Shown here: positions 1-8,808 of the stretch, piece by piece | Numbering within the stretch: position 1 is the stretch's first letter | How the letters are laid out: each line of letters opens with the position of its first letter | Source: Bacteroidales bacterium | GTDB lineage: Bacteria; Bacteroidota; Bacteroidia; Bacteroidales; VadinHA17 | Direction of reading: 5' to 3' | NCBI GenBank assembly: GCA_003142255.1 | Contig: PLLO01000016.1 | Location: 124,001 to 188,000 of the forward strand | DNA: 64,000 bases | The notes under the pieces: generated by a model | Database searches by the model: none | Seen by the model: only the letters and a program-made list of their open reading frames with translations | Told to the model about the DNA's origin: nothing | Program-made: the position numbers and the translations under genes

Positions 1-152
1 GCAACGCCGCATTTCATACAAATTGTTGCTCCGGGTGTTGTTTCTGCTTTACAGTTCGGGCAAAATTTATTCCCGGCATTTGGTGGCGTTCCGCAAGCTA
101 CACACATAACAGCTTTTTCAGAAACTTCATTTCCGCAATTCCTGCAATACAT
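1..152 (-). CDS. zinc-ribbon protein, N-terminal fragment (runs off the window)
   Basis: Reading leftward from an ATG at 152, the frame stays open to the window edge. It encodes three closely spaced CxxC pairs (MYCRNCG, VMCVACG, FCPNC), then a fourth (CMKCG). This is the tandem zinc-ribbon pattern at the N-terminus of many small Bacteroidota membrane proteins, where it is followed by transmembrane or TM2-like domains. The function cannot be told because the rest lies outside the window. It is too short to be picked up by ordinary ORF length cut-offs. The start has no obvious ribosome binding site, as is common in this phylum. Confidence 0.75.
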   Translation of the reverse strand, partial: MYCRNCGNEVSEKAVMCVACGTPPNAGNKFCPNCKAETTPGATICMKCGV

Positions 153-357
153 AACTTAGTTAATTTTAATTATCCTACTCATAAGGCTTTTCGGTCACGC
201 CCCGTTTAATGGTTTCTGGACTCCGGGTTAATCAGTTATTCAAAAAATGCTTTCTGAAAGATAATAAAAATTAGTCTTGTGTACATTTTTGTTAATATGA
301 TTTTCCTGGCCGACCAAAATTATTTTTCAAGTTTTACTGAAAACTGAATGGCAAAAC

Positions 358-1728
358 TCAGAATTCAATAATTTTCTCTACTCTGTTCGATCTGAGATAC
401 TGTTTAAGGATCACCTGTATATCTTGATTGTCGGCTAAAGGCTTAATGCACTCATGAAGGGCGGTGAGACCGAATCCCATGTCGTTTATGTTGAAATACC
501 CATAACCGGAATATTTTCCATTGACCATTTTAACGGCGCATCTTTCTTCAGTTTCCCTGCCTTTGTCAATTATGAAAAAATTGCGACGGGCAAATACAAA
601 TTCTTCTATTGCCTGCGATGCCCGCTCATTGTACTTTTCAGGAGTTTCCTTCCCGCAGCAGGCTCCTTTGCATATACCTACATGATACTGGAAACAGGGC
701 CCGCCTGTCTCGTACAGACCTGAAAGCCCCTGGCACAGATTGTGAGCTGTCACAAGCGATTCAAGCCTGCCTTTGGCCTTTTCGCGTGAAGTCAGCAGCG
801 ACAGCGGCTCGTCATCGGAATTGGCGGGACCATAACTGAAATTTATATACCCATTCCTGTCAGTAAAGCTGTAAATACCCCATTGAAACGACGATCTTTT
901 CTGAGCCCTGTTATAGAAAGGCTTGCTTTCCTTTATCTCCAATGATTCCTTCAGAAGTGCAATGAGCTCGCTGCCTGTAAGCTCCCAACCGATATCCGCT
1001 ATCAGGTCGCGCATCTCCATGGCCCGGTTGGTAGTATTGTTCGACAGATGGGTGTCTATCCGCTGCTTCAGGTTCCGGCTCTTGCCAATGTAAATGAGCT
1101 CCCCCGATTCGTCGTAAAAGTAATAGACCCCCGGCTCTTCAGGTATGGCATCAAACTTAGCAGTATCAAGCTTTGGGTTAAGTTTTGATACCCGTGTATT
1201 TTTTATCAGGCTTGATCTCTTTCCGTTTATTTCCTTGTCTTTTTCGAGGATAATCTCAAAGAGCTTTACGGTGGCCAGGGCATCGCCTGCTGCCCTGTGA
1301 CGACCGTTGATGACGATCTTAAGGTCCCTGCATATATTTCCAAGGCTATAGGAGCGATGCCCTGAGATCAGTTTCCTGCTTAAGGCTACCGTATCAAGCA
1401 AATTCCTCTTGTAATTAAATCCGAGTGATTTGAATTCCTGTCTTATAAAAGAATAATCGAACCTGGCATTATGGGCTACAAATGTTCTTCCCTCTGTAAG
1501 CTCCACAACTGTTTTTGCAATTTCAAAAAAACGGGGAGCATCCTCAACCATTTCGTTAGTGATTCCAGTAAGGTTGGTAATGAAATATGGAATATTTTTT
1601 TCAGGGTTTACAAGGGAGACGAATTCACCTGTAATCTTTTCACCATCGTGAAGATAAATTGCAATTTCGGTAATCTTTTCATTGATTGCGCTGCCTCCTG
1701 TTGTCTCAATATCAATGATTGCATACAT
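358..1728 (-). CDS. DEDD exonuclease fused to a GIY-YIG nuclease domain
   Basis: The first ~165 residues are a DnaQ-like 3'-5' exonuclease; the DIETTGG motif at residues 6-12 supplies the first two acidic catalytic residues, and an HNARFD motif follows. From about residue 197 there is a GIY-YIG domain (GVYYFYDESGELIYIGKSRN) like that of UvrC and Cho, followed by a Cys-containing tail. This exonuclease plus UvrC-N fusion is a known family expected to act in DNA repair, cutting damaged or branched DNA and trimming ends. An in-frame start exists further upstream at 1821, but the ATG at 1728 is chosen because the exonuclease motif begins immediately after it, a purine-rich AAAGGTC precedes it, and the longer form would overlap the divergent gene at 1820. 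Confidence 0.85.
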   Translation of the reverse strand: MYAIIDIETTGGSAINEKITEIAIYLHDGEKITGEFVSLVNPEKNIPYFITNLTGITNEMVEDAPRFFEIAKTVVELTEGRTFVAHNARFDYSFIRQEFKSLGFNYKRNLLDTVALSRKLISGHRSYSLGNICRDLKIVINGRHRAAGDALATVKLFEIILEKDKEINGKRSSLIKNTRVSKLNPKLDTAKFDAIPEEPGVYYFYDESGELIYIGKSRNLKQRIDTHLSNNTTNRAMEMRDLIADIGWELTGSELIALLKESLEIKESKPFYNRAQKRSSFQWGIYSFTDRNGYINFSYGPANSDDEPLSLLTSREKAKGRLESLVTAHNLCQGLSGLYETGGPCFQYHVGICKGACCGKETPEKYNERASQAIEEFVFARRNFFIIDKGRETEERCAVKMVNGKYSGYGYFNINDMGFGLTALHECIKPLADNQDIQVILKQYLRSNRVEKIIEF

Positions 1729-1819
1729 AAAAACTGACCTTTGCCTTTTGTTCCACGAATATAAACAGAAATGAGGCAGTGTTGTTATAAGTTTGTATTT
1801 TTGTTGAAATGGAATCGGC

Positions 1820-2671
1820 ATGAATGAGTGTTTCGGAAAAAAATTAATACTGAACGGAAAGCTTGAATCAGCAGATCTGTTCGATAATTCGTTTATTTAC
1901 GAGGGTAATTCAATATATGAAGTCATACGCATGGTCAAAGGAAGCCCGGTATTCTTTTACGACCACATGGAACGGCTTGCAACAAGCGTCTCTCTCCAGA
2001 AGAAAAAAATGCTTGCAGATGCGGAAACCCTGAAAAAAGATATTATACGACTCTCAAAATCAGAAAAGAAAAAAGAGATAAACCTTAAAATTGTATTCAA
2101 TTATAATAAAGGTGAGGAAAATTACCTTATCTATTTCATTGAGCCTATTTACCCCACTGAGGATCAGTACAGGAACGGAGTTAAGGGTATCCTTTTCTAT
2201 GCCGAGCGGAAAGATCCGGAATCGAAAGTTATCAATCATAAATTAAGGTCTTCAATCTTTCATAAGCTTATTCTCGAGGGTGGTTATGAAGCAATCCTTG
2301 TAAACGAAAACGGGGTAATTACTGAAGGCAGCAGATCGAATATCTTCTTTTTTAAAAACGATGTATTATACACTGCTCCGGACAATATGGTTTTGGGCGG
2401 AATTACCCGCAAGCATATTCTCGATATCTGCGCCAAAAACGATATCACAGTTAAAATGGTGTGTCTGAAGGCAGCTAAGCTATCTGAATATGAAGCTGTA
2501 TTTATGACCGGCACTTCGCCCATGGTGCTGGCATTCAATAGTATAGATGACAAGAAATTCAAGGTAAGAGTACCTGTCATCGAAAAGCTAAGGCATCTGT
2601 ATATTGGAAGGGCCGAAGAGAGCATCGCCGGTTTTAGGATTGGAAACCCTGATCGGACAGGAATAAAGTAA
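1820..2671 (+). CDS. class IV PLP-dependent aminotransferase (BCAT / aminodeoxychorismate lyase family)
   Basis: A 283-residue fold-type IV aminotransferase. The PLP-binding lysine is in NHKLRSS, the EGSRSNIFF motif binds the cofactor phosphate, and GGITRKHIL is the conserved helix of the family. The family includes branched-chain aminotransferases, D-amino-acid aminotransferase and 4-amino-4-deoxychorismate lyase (PabC). The length suits PabC or a short BCAT, but substrate choice cannot be settled by eye. It is divergent from the exonuclease gene and is followed after 20 bp by a small conserved gene, with which it is probably co-transcribed. Confidence 0.8.
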   Translation: MNECFGKKLILNGKLESADLFDNSFIYEGNSIYEVIRMVKGSPVFFYDHMERLATSVSLQKKKMLADAETLKKDIIRLSKSEKKKEINLKIVFNYNKGEENYLIYFIEPIYPTEDQYRNGVKGILFYAERKDPESKVINHKLRSSIFHKLILEGGYEAILVNENGVITEGSRSNIFFFKNDVLYTAPDNMVLGGITRKHILDICAKNDITVKMVCLKAAKLSEYEAVFMTGTSPMVLAFNSIDDKKFKVRVPVIEKLRHLYIGRAEESIAGFRIGNPDRTGIK

Positions 2672-2691
2672 TTTTAAATAAATTAATAATT

Positions 2692-2988
2692 ATGGCAAAT
2701 ATCAGGAAACTTAAGAAGGCTGTTGATTCACAGGTTTATGAGGTGATATCAGATTGTTTTACCTGGACTGAATTAAACCAGGGCAAAAAATCCGAGGTTG
2801 TGGATGGCATTATCTCGGATGCAGTTAATCTCAGGAACGAACTCATAAACAGGATTAATAACGCGGATCCTTCGGCCGACCCGAAAGGAGTTAAAGCTCA
2901 TTATCAGCTGATTGGAAAAGACCTGGCTTCAGGCATCGATTCGCTGTTTGGCCGGCTCAGTTCTGTATCGACGAAGAAAAAGAAGTAA
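2692..2988 (+). CDS. conserved small hypothetical protein
   Basis: A 98-residue, mostly helical, charged protein with a basic KKKK C-terminus and no signal peptide or membrane segment. It reads like a small cytoplasmic Bacteroidota protein of unknown function. I do not recognise a domain. It lies 20 bp after the aminotransferase gene, suggesting one operon. Its last 32 bp overlap the 3' end of the convergent amrS gene, so the two messages would be antisense to each other there. Confidence 0.65.
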   Translation: MANIRKLKKAVDSQVYEVISDCFTWTELNQGKKSEVVDGIISDAVNLRNELINRINNADPSADPKGVKAHYQLIGKDLASGIDSLFGRLSSVSTKKKK

Positions 2989-4012
2989 AGTTCCTGTAAA
3001 TAGAGGTGCCGCATCCAGTGCAATTCCCTTTCTTGTCGAGGTTCTGGATATTAATGTTGTAGCCCGACCTTTTTGTGACAATTTTGCCACACTTCGGGCA
3101 TCTTGTATTCTGGCCGTTCTCAGACTCAATGTTCCCGGAATATACATAATTCAGATGTTTCGTTGCCGTCTCTGCCAGTCTTTTAATAGTATCCTTCGGT
3201 GTAGCAGGGTCTTCTCTTTTGAACATCGGGAAATATCTGCTCAGGTGAAGCGGAGTATCCCTGCCAAGCTCACCTGCTATCCATTCTGATTCGTATTCCA
3301 TTTCCTTTTCATCGTCATTCTGTCCCGGGATAACAAGTGTTGTAACTTCGAGATGCTTTCCTGAAACCGATATTTGCCTGAGCGCATTTTTGACCGGTTC
3401 AAGCTCCGCACCCACCAGATTTTTGTAAAAATCATTATTGAATGCTTTCAGATCGATGTTGAAGGCATCAGTGAATGAAATAATTTCAGCAAGAGGATCC
3501 CTGTTCACAAAACCATTTGACACCATAACTATCCGTAAGCCCTTCTTCTTTGCCTTCAATGCAACATCGCGAATGAACTCGAACCATATCACAGGCTCAT
3601 TATATGTGAATGCAATTCCGATATTGTTCAGGGCCGACAATGCATCCTTCACGATTCGGTCAGGTTCAGTTTTTATGCTGAAGTCGGCCGACGAACGCTG
3701 TGAAATATTGTAGTTCTGGCAAAAATCGCATCGCATATTGCATCCGTAAGATCCGAGCGACAGGATATTAGTGCCCGGGAAGAAGTGATAGAGAGGCTTC
3801 TTTTCAACAGGATCGAGAGCATATCCCGAAATTACACCATAAGTAACCAGCTCAATGATTTCTCCATTGCGTCTCCGCGCACCGCATATCCCTGCCTTCC
3901 CCTCTGCCAGTTTGCAAAAATGAGGACATAGCAGGCATTCAACCTTACCATCATCTTTTTTTGAAAGCAACAGCATAATAATACAGTTACAGAGCAAATT
4001 TACATTTTTCAT
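2957..4012 (-). CDS. amrS: AmmeMemoRadiSam system radical SAM enzyme
   Basis: A radical SAM protein with the CNMRCDFCQN cluster motif (CxxxCxxC) at about residue 91 and the N-terminal CLLCPHFCKL and GICGARR cysteine motifs typical of the AmrS/PflA-like family. The C-terminus adds a zinc ribbon (RCPKCG ... CTGCG). In this family the enzyme accompanies AMMECR1- and MEMO-type proteins and is thought to modify an unidentified substrate; neither partner is visible here. The start at 4012 gives a hydrophobic 12-residue lead; an alternative ATG at 3976 would remove it. Convergent overlap with the 98-residue gene is 32 bp. Confidence 0.85.
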   Translation of the reverse strand: MKNVNLLCNCIIMLLLSKKDDGKVECLLCPHFCKLAEGKAGICGARRRNGEIIELVTYGVISGYALDPVEKKPLYHFFPGTNILSLGSYGCNMRCDFCQNYNISQRSSADFSIKTEPDRIVKDALSALNNIGIAFTYNEPVIWFEFIRDVALKAKKKGLRIVMVSNGFVNRDPLAEIISFTDAFNIDLKAFNNDFYKNLVGAELEPVKNALRQISVSGKHLEVTTLVIPGQNDDEKEMEYESEWIAGELGRDTPLHLSRYFPMFKREDPATPKDTIKRLAETATKHLNYVYSGNIESENGQNTRCPKCGKIVTKRSGYNINIQNLDKKGNCTGCGTSIYRNFTSFSSSIQN

Positions 4013-4090
4013 CGTCTTATATCAAATAGTTTTGCTCTTTATGCCTGATTTCAGGTATGGAATTTTATTACTTTTGAGAAAACATATAAA

Positions 4091-5347
4091 ATGAAAAGAG
4101 GATTCTTTCCGGTTTGTGCCTTGGTTCTTTCCTTCAGTTTCCTGTACTCACCAGGCAACTCCCAGGTGGACGATACATGGAAAGCCTCGCCGGAAGCAGT
4201 GGCAAAATTATCCAGGTCTCAGCCGGACTTCAATTATTATGAAGAGAAGATTCCGGCATATACCTTGCCTGATCTCCTTGTAACATCATCCGGCAGGAAG
4301 GTTACCACGGCAAATGAATGGATGAAAGTTCGCAGGCCTGAAATACTTGAGCTTTTCCGGGAGAATATCTTTGGAAGAGCTCCGGAGACACCCTATACCA
4401 AATCGTTTAAGATCGTAAATGAAGATAAAAATGCCATGAATGGAGCGGCAACCCTTAAACAGGTTGACATAACTATTGAGTCAGAAGGAAAGTCACTGGT
4501 AATTCATCTTATTATGTTTGTTCCGAACCGGGTTAAAAAGCCTGTCCCGGCATTTCTTCTGATCGATAACAGGGGACCGGAGAACACTGATCCAACCAGA
4601 AATTTAAAGAGCGAGTTCTGGCCGGCTGAAGAGGTAATTGCCCGAGGTTACGCAATTTCGGTTTTCAGTAACTCAGATGTCGATCCCGATGACTTTGATG
4701 ATTTCAGGAACGGGATACATGGCCTTCTAGACCGGGGAGTGCGTAAGCCTGATGCCTGGGGCTCGCTCGCAGCCTGGGCCTGGGGAGCAAGTCGCTGCAT
4801 GGATTACTTTGAAACAGACAAGGACATAAATAATAAAAAAGTTGCTGTAGTCGGACATTCACGCGGCGGGAAGACTGCATTATGGGCCGGAGCAGAGGAT
4901 CAGCGGTTTTCCCTGGTAATAGGAAATGAATCCGGCGCCGGCGGAGCTGCTCTTGCCAGGCGCAGGTTTGGAGAGACAGTAGCAAAGCTGAATTCTGGAT
5001 TCCCTCACTGGTTCTGTGCAAACTATAAGAAATTTGCAGGTAACGAGGATTCCATGCCCGTCGATATGCATATGCTGCTGGCTCTCACTGCCCCTCGGGC
5101 ATTATATATAGATTGCGCAAGTGACGATCTGTGGGGCGATCCAAGGGGATGCTATCTCGCCCTTTATAATGCGTTGCCTGTATTTCAGCTCTTCAACAAG
5201 AGCAGCATGGTGCCCAGGATAATGCCGCCATTGAATAAACAGGTTTTCAGCGGCCACACCGGGTTCCATATCCGCGACGGCGTTCATAATATGCTGTTGC
5301 AGGACTGGAAATGTTTTATGGATTTTGCAGATACTGTCTGGAAATAA
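4091..5347 (+). CDS. secreted CE15-type glucuronoyl esterase
   Basis: A 418-residue protein with a cleavable signal peptide (about residues 1-24) followed by an alpha/beta hydrolase domain. The nucleophile elbow is GHSRGGK with Ser257, followed by the CE15-like segments ESGAGGAAL and FPHWFC; the catalytic His is in GVHNMLL near residue 398. CE15 enzymes hydrolyse the ester between 4-O-methyl-glucuronic acid of xylan and lignin alcohols, acting outside the cytoplasm. The next gene, a diketogulonate-reductase-like enzyme, starts 4 bp downstream, so the pair may link release of a uronic acid to its metabolism. The family assignment is strong; the exact substrate is inferred. Confidence 0.85.
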   Translation: MKRGFFPVCALVLSFSFLYSPGNSQVDDTWKASPEAVAKLSRSQPDFNYYEEKIPAYTLPDLLVTSSGRKVTTANEWMKVRRPEILELFRENIFGRAPETPYTKSFKIVNEDKNAMNGAATLKQVDITIESEGKSLVIHLIMFVPNRVKKPVPAFLLIDNRGPENTDPTRNLKSEFWPAEEVIARGYAISVFSNSDVDPDDFDDFRNGIHGLLDRGVRKPDAWGSLAAWAWGASRCMDYFETDKDINNKKVAVVGHSRGGKTALWAGAEDQRFSLVIGNESGAGGAALARRRFGETVAKLNSGFPHWFCANYKKFAGNEDSMPVDMHMLLALTAPRALYIDCASDDLWGDPRGCYLALYNALPVFQLFNKSSMVPRIMPPLNKQVFSGHTGFHIRDGVHNMLLQDWKCFMDFADTVWK

Positions 5348-5351
5348 AAAT

Positions 5352-6374
5352 ATGGAAAATACTACTCTTGTACCTGCCGGAGTGATGCACTCCGAATTTG
5401 TAAGAATTCTGAAAAAAATCGGTTTTTCTGATCCTAAAGCTGAAAAATGCGCTGAAATATTCACCTCCAATAGCATAGATGGAATCTATACCCACGGTGT
5501 CAACAGGTTTCCGAGGTTTGTAAGCAATGTGAAGAATGGGTTTTTCAAGCCTGATGCAGAACCATCCCTTATTCATTCAGCAGGTGCTCTTGAACAGTGG
5601 AATGGCAACCTTGGCCCCGGACCTCTTAATGCTGTTTTTGCAACTGACAGGGCAGGTGAGCTGGCCGACCAGAACGGAATCGGTCTTGTTACACTGGCCT
5701 TTACCAACCACTGGATGCGTGCCGGATATTACGGCTGGCAAGCTGCGAAAAAAGGATATGTATTTCTGGCATGGACAAATGCAGAAGCAAACATGTCGGC
5801 ATGGGGAGCAACTGATCCTCGTCTCGGCAATAACCCTTTTGTGATCGCAGCGCCGTATGAAAATGAAGCTATCGTGCTTGACTTTGCCATGACTCAGTTC
5901 TCTTATGGCAAGATGGAATTATACAAGTCTGAAAATAAGCAGCTTCCTTACGCCGGTGGATTTGACACGAAGGGACAACTCACAAAAGATCCGGGCGAGA
6001 TCCTGCTGTCGTGGCGGGCGCTTCCGATCGGTTACTGGAAAGGAGCAGGGCTTGCGCTGCTCCTCGACATCCTTGCTGCTGTACTGTCAGGTGGACGCTC
6101 TACAGCAGAAATAACCGGGAGCAAAAAGGAAACCGGGGCTGAGTACGGAGTATCGCAGGTTTTTATTGCAATTAACCTGAAAAGGCTTCATAACTACCCG
6201 TCGATAGGAGATACAACCCGTCAGATTATAGATTTTCTTCATCAGTCAGTCCCTGAAAATGAGAACAGCTCTATACGATACCCTGGTGAGAATGTGCTGA
6301 ATGTTCGAAAGCATAACCTTGAAGCCGGTATCCCTGTAAACAAAAAGGTCTGGAACGAGATAATTGCTTTGTGA
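5352..6374 (+). CDS. malate/L-lactate dehydrogenase family oxidoreductase, DlgD-like
   Basis: A 340-residue NAD(P)H-dependent reductase of the LDH2/MDH2 family. The conserved active-site region reads THGVNRFPRF, and the segments LGNNPFVIAAP, MTQFSYGKME and LSWRALPIGYWKGAGLALLLD match 2,3-diketo-L-gulonate reductase (YiaK/DlgD) most closely by eye. It would reduce a 2-keto acid in the cytoplasm. The ATG at 5352 is chosen because an upstream in-frame ATG (5325) lies inside the esterase gene. Spacing of 4 bp from the esterase stop points to one transcript. Confidence 0.8.
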   Translation: MENTTLVPAGVMHSEFVRILKKIGFSDPKAEKCAEIFTSNSIDGIYTHGVNRFPRFVSNVKNGFFKPDAEPSLIHSAGALEQWNGNLGPGPLNAVFATDRAGELADQNGIGLVTLAFTNHWMRAGYYGWQAAKKGYVFLAWTNAEANMSAWGATDPRLGNNPFVIAAPYENEAIVLDFAMTQFSYGKMELYKSENKQLPYAGGFDTKGQLTKDPGEILLSWRALPIGYWKGAGLALLLDILAAVLSGGRSTAEITGSKKETGAEYGVSQVFIAINLKRLHNYPSIGDTTRQIIDFLHQSVPENENSSIRYPGENVLNVRKHNLEAGIPVNKKVWNEIIAL

Positions 6375-6450
6375 TGAATTAGAACAGGTTTACCTTTCTT
6401 TGGCTTATGACAGATAAATTCATGTCATGAAGTTGGAGTAAGTTAGTTTG

Positions 6451-6608
6451 AGATTCCTCATTTCTCCGCCTGACGGCGGATCCATTCGGAATGACAATTC
6501 ATTTATAAATAAAGGGGGAAAGGGAAGGCGATTCGCCTGAGCGAATCGCCTTCCCTTTCCCCACTAATCTAAAAAACCATTGTCATTCCGAGCGTCAGCG
6601 AGGAATCT
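6451..6608. repeat. MITE-like palindromic element, copy 1
   Basis: This fills most of the 305-bp gap between the DlgD-like gene and the next one. It has perfect 9-bp terminal inverted repeats (AGATTCCTC at 6451-6459, GAGGAATCT at 6600-6608), inner inverted repeats CGGAATGACAAT (6487-6498) and ATTGTCATTCCG (6579-6590), a short palindrome TCCGCC-tgac-GGCGGA (6465-6480), and a perfect 22-bp stem with a CTGA loop in the centre (6515-6562). A second copy with the same ends but a different central hairpin is at 60706-60866. No gene is inside. Confidence 0.8.
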
Positions 6609-6679
6609 TCCTCTCTCTGCCCTGGGTGCCTTGCTTAGTGTAACTAGATATCTGTACCGTTGTACCTTTGCCCCGTTAA

Positions 6680-7195
6680 TTAGATCTCCTCTTTCTTTTC
6701 TTCGACAGGAATAGAATTCATCTCGGCAAAATCGACAATTTCATCTTTAACGGGGTTAATGATCTCAGTGTTTGACAGGCCGAAACGGAAAATAATCTTT
6801 TTATGTTTTTTGAGTCTGAAAAGTATGCTTAGTGGGAATATTTCAATTGCATCAAGATCACCTGCCCTGAGTTCTATTTTTGGAAGGAATGAATTCTGTT
6901 TCAGGACAATCTTTTCAGGACCGGTTTCAATATATCTTTCAGTTTTTCCAAAGCCGGCAAGAATCTGGTAAGCTCCAAAGCTAATAAGGAAAACAATAGT
7001 TATCCACAGGGTACTGTCGCTCTTAAGTGACATTACATTATGCATTAACCATAAGATGGCTGTTGCAATACAGATTATTCCGAACACGATCTGGATTATT
7101 TTAATTGCATGCGTATTCTCCTTAGCATCAAGTAAAAAATATTTCTTCTCCATTTTAACCTGGTTTGAGTCACTATTTACCGGTGGATCCGGCAT
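6680..7195 (-). CDS. small membrane protein of unknown function
   Basis: A 171-residue protein with two predicted membrane segments (about residues 31-52 and 62-82) and a beta-rich cytoplasmic C-terminal part that resembles a PH-like or 'photosystem assembly'-like domain by layout only. The end is acidic and lysine-rich. No family is recognised. A second possible start is the ATG at 7153, which would remove the polar first 14 residues. Directly after its stop codon there is a degenerate heptanucleotide array (see findings). Confidence 0.6.
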   Translation of the reverse strand: MPDPPVNSDSNQVKMEKKYFLLDAKENTHAIKIIQIVFGIICIATAILWLMHNVMSLKSDSTLWITIVFLISFGAYQILAGFGKTERYIETGPEKIVLKQNSFLPKIELRAGDLDAIEIFPLSILFRLKKHKKIIFRFGLSNTEIINPVKDEIVDFAEMNSIPVEEKKEEI

Positions 7196-7285
7196 CCTGC
7201 GAAATAATAATTATTAAGGCAAGATAGATTAAAATTGAATTAATTATTAATTTTAAAGATCATAAAAAATTAAATCTACCTGAAA

Positions 7286-8776
7286 ATGAAAGAAGATTCA
7301 AAAAACATTACCCGCCGGACATTTATCGGAACTACCGGTGCGGTTGCAGCAGGTTTGACCATATTGCCAAGTTCAGTGATAAGCGGCCTTGGCAAGAAAG
7401 CCCCGAGCGACAAGCTTAATATTGCAGTTGTCGGTATTGGTGGAATGGGAAATTCAAACATTAAAGCTGTTAAAGGAACAGAAAATATCGTTGCCCTCTG
7501 CGATGTCGACTGGGATTATGCGAAACACGTTTTTGACGAGAACCCTGATGCGAAAGCTTACTGGGACTGGAGGAAAATGTACGACGAAATGGGCAAATCG
7601 ATCGATGCGGTTATTGTAGCAACTGCTGACCATTCCCATTGTATTGCAGCATCAACTGCTATGACAATGGGCAAGCACGTTTATGTTCAGAAGCCTCTTA
7701 CCCATTCGGTTTATGAATCAAGGCTTCTTACAAAACTTACTGTATCCCAGAAAGTTGCAACACAGATGGGAAACCAGGGATCATCCGGTGAAGGCGTAAA
7801 CCTAACTGTCGAATGGATACGGAACGGCGAGATAGGTGAAATAAAGAAAGTAGAAGCTTTCACCGACAGGCCCATTTGGCCCCAGGGACTCAATCGTCCC
7901 GCAAAAGGGGAATGGGTTCCTGAGACTCTTAACTGGGATCTTTTTATCGGCCCGGCTCCGATGCGTCCTTACCACAGCATGTACACTCCATGGAACTGGA
8001 GAGGTTGGTGGGACTTCGGCACAGGTGCACTTGGCGACATGGCTTGCCACATAATGCATCCGGTGTTCAAATCACTCAAGCTGAAATACCCGATCAAAGC
8101 TCAGGGAAGTTCAACTCTTTTGTTAACTGACTGCGCTCCCAATGCTCAGATGGTCAAGCTTACATACCCTGAGAGAGTTGCTCCAAAGGGCTCAAAAATC
8201 AAATATCCTGAGGTTGAAGTAATATGGTATGACGGCGGCATTCAGCCACCTAAGCCTGCTGGCTGGCCTGCCGGAAAGAATATGAATGATTCAGGAGGAG
8301 GTGTTATATTCCATGGAACAAAAGATAAACTGATTTGCGGCTGCTACGGAGTAAATCCATGGTTACTGTCAGGAAGAGTTCCTGTTGTTCCTAAAACAGA
8401 GCGCAGGCTTCCTGATAATGTTTCTCATGAAATGGATTGGGTACGCGCATGCAAAGAGAGTCCTGAATCACGCATCAATTCAAAATCAGATTTCTCTGAA
8501 GCAGGTCCTTTCAACGAAATGGTTGTAATGGGTGTTCTGGCAGTTCGTCTCCAGGGTCTTAACAAAGAGCTTGAATGGGATGGCGAAAAAATGGCATTCA
8601 ATAATATCAGTGATACTGATGTTCTTCAGATAGTCCTTGAGGATAAATTCTCGATCAAGGATGGTCACCCGACATTTGAAAGACCTATGCTAAAGCTCAA
8701 CGCCAAACAGTTTGCTTCAGAAATGATCAAGCATAACTATCGCAAGGGCTGGTCATTGCCTGACATGCCGGCATAG
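7286..8776 (+). CDS. Tat-exported Gfo/Idh/MocA family oxidoreductase
   Basis: A 496-residue protein beginning with a twin-arginine signal (TRRTFIGTTGAVAAG), then a Rossmann fold with the NAD(P) loop VVGIGGMGN and the family motif EKP-like segment VQKPLTHS. Gfo/Idh/MocA proteins oxidise or epimerise sugars with tightly bound NAD(P); Tat export implies cofactor loading before transport to the periplasm. The gene is followed after 32 bp by a DUF1080 lipoprotein. Such pairs are common in Bacteroidota and Planctomycetota and are linked to 3-keto-sugar pathways, so a role in oxidising or cleaving glycosides is likely but not proven. Confidence 0.85.
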   Translation: MKEDSKNITRRTFIGTTGAVAAGLTILPSSVISGLGKKAPSDKLNIAVVGIGGMGNSNIKAVKGTENIVALCDVDWDYAKHVFDENPDAKAYWDWRKMYDEMGKSIDAVIVATADHSHCIAASTAMTMGKHVYVQKPLTHSVYESRLLTKLTVSQKVATQMGNQGSSGEGVNLTVEWIRNGEIGEIKKVEAFTDRPIWPQGLNRPAKGEWVPETLNWDLFIGPAPMRPYHSMYTPWNWRGWWDFGTGALGDMACHIMHPVFKSLKLKYPIKAQGSSTLLLTDCAPNAQMVKLTYPERVAPKGSKIKYPEVEVIWYDGGIQPPKPAGWPAGKNMNDSGGGVIFHGTKDKLICGCYGVNPWLLSGRVPVVPKTERRLPDNVSHEMDWVRACKESPESRINSKSDFSEAGPFNEMVVMGVLAVRLQGLNKELEWDGEKMAFNNISDTDVLQIVLEDKFSIKDGHPTFERPMLKLNAKQFASEMIKHNYRKGWSLPDMPA

Positions 8777-8808
8777 TATTGAATATTAAACATTTAATTT
8801 ATTTAATT

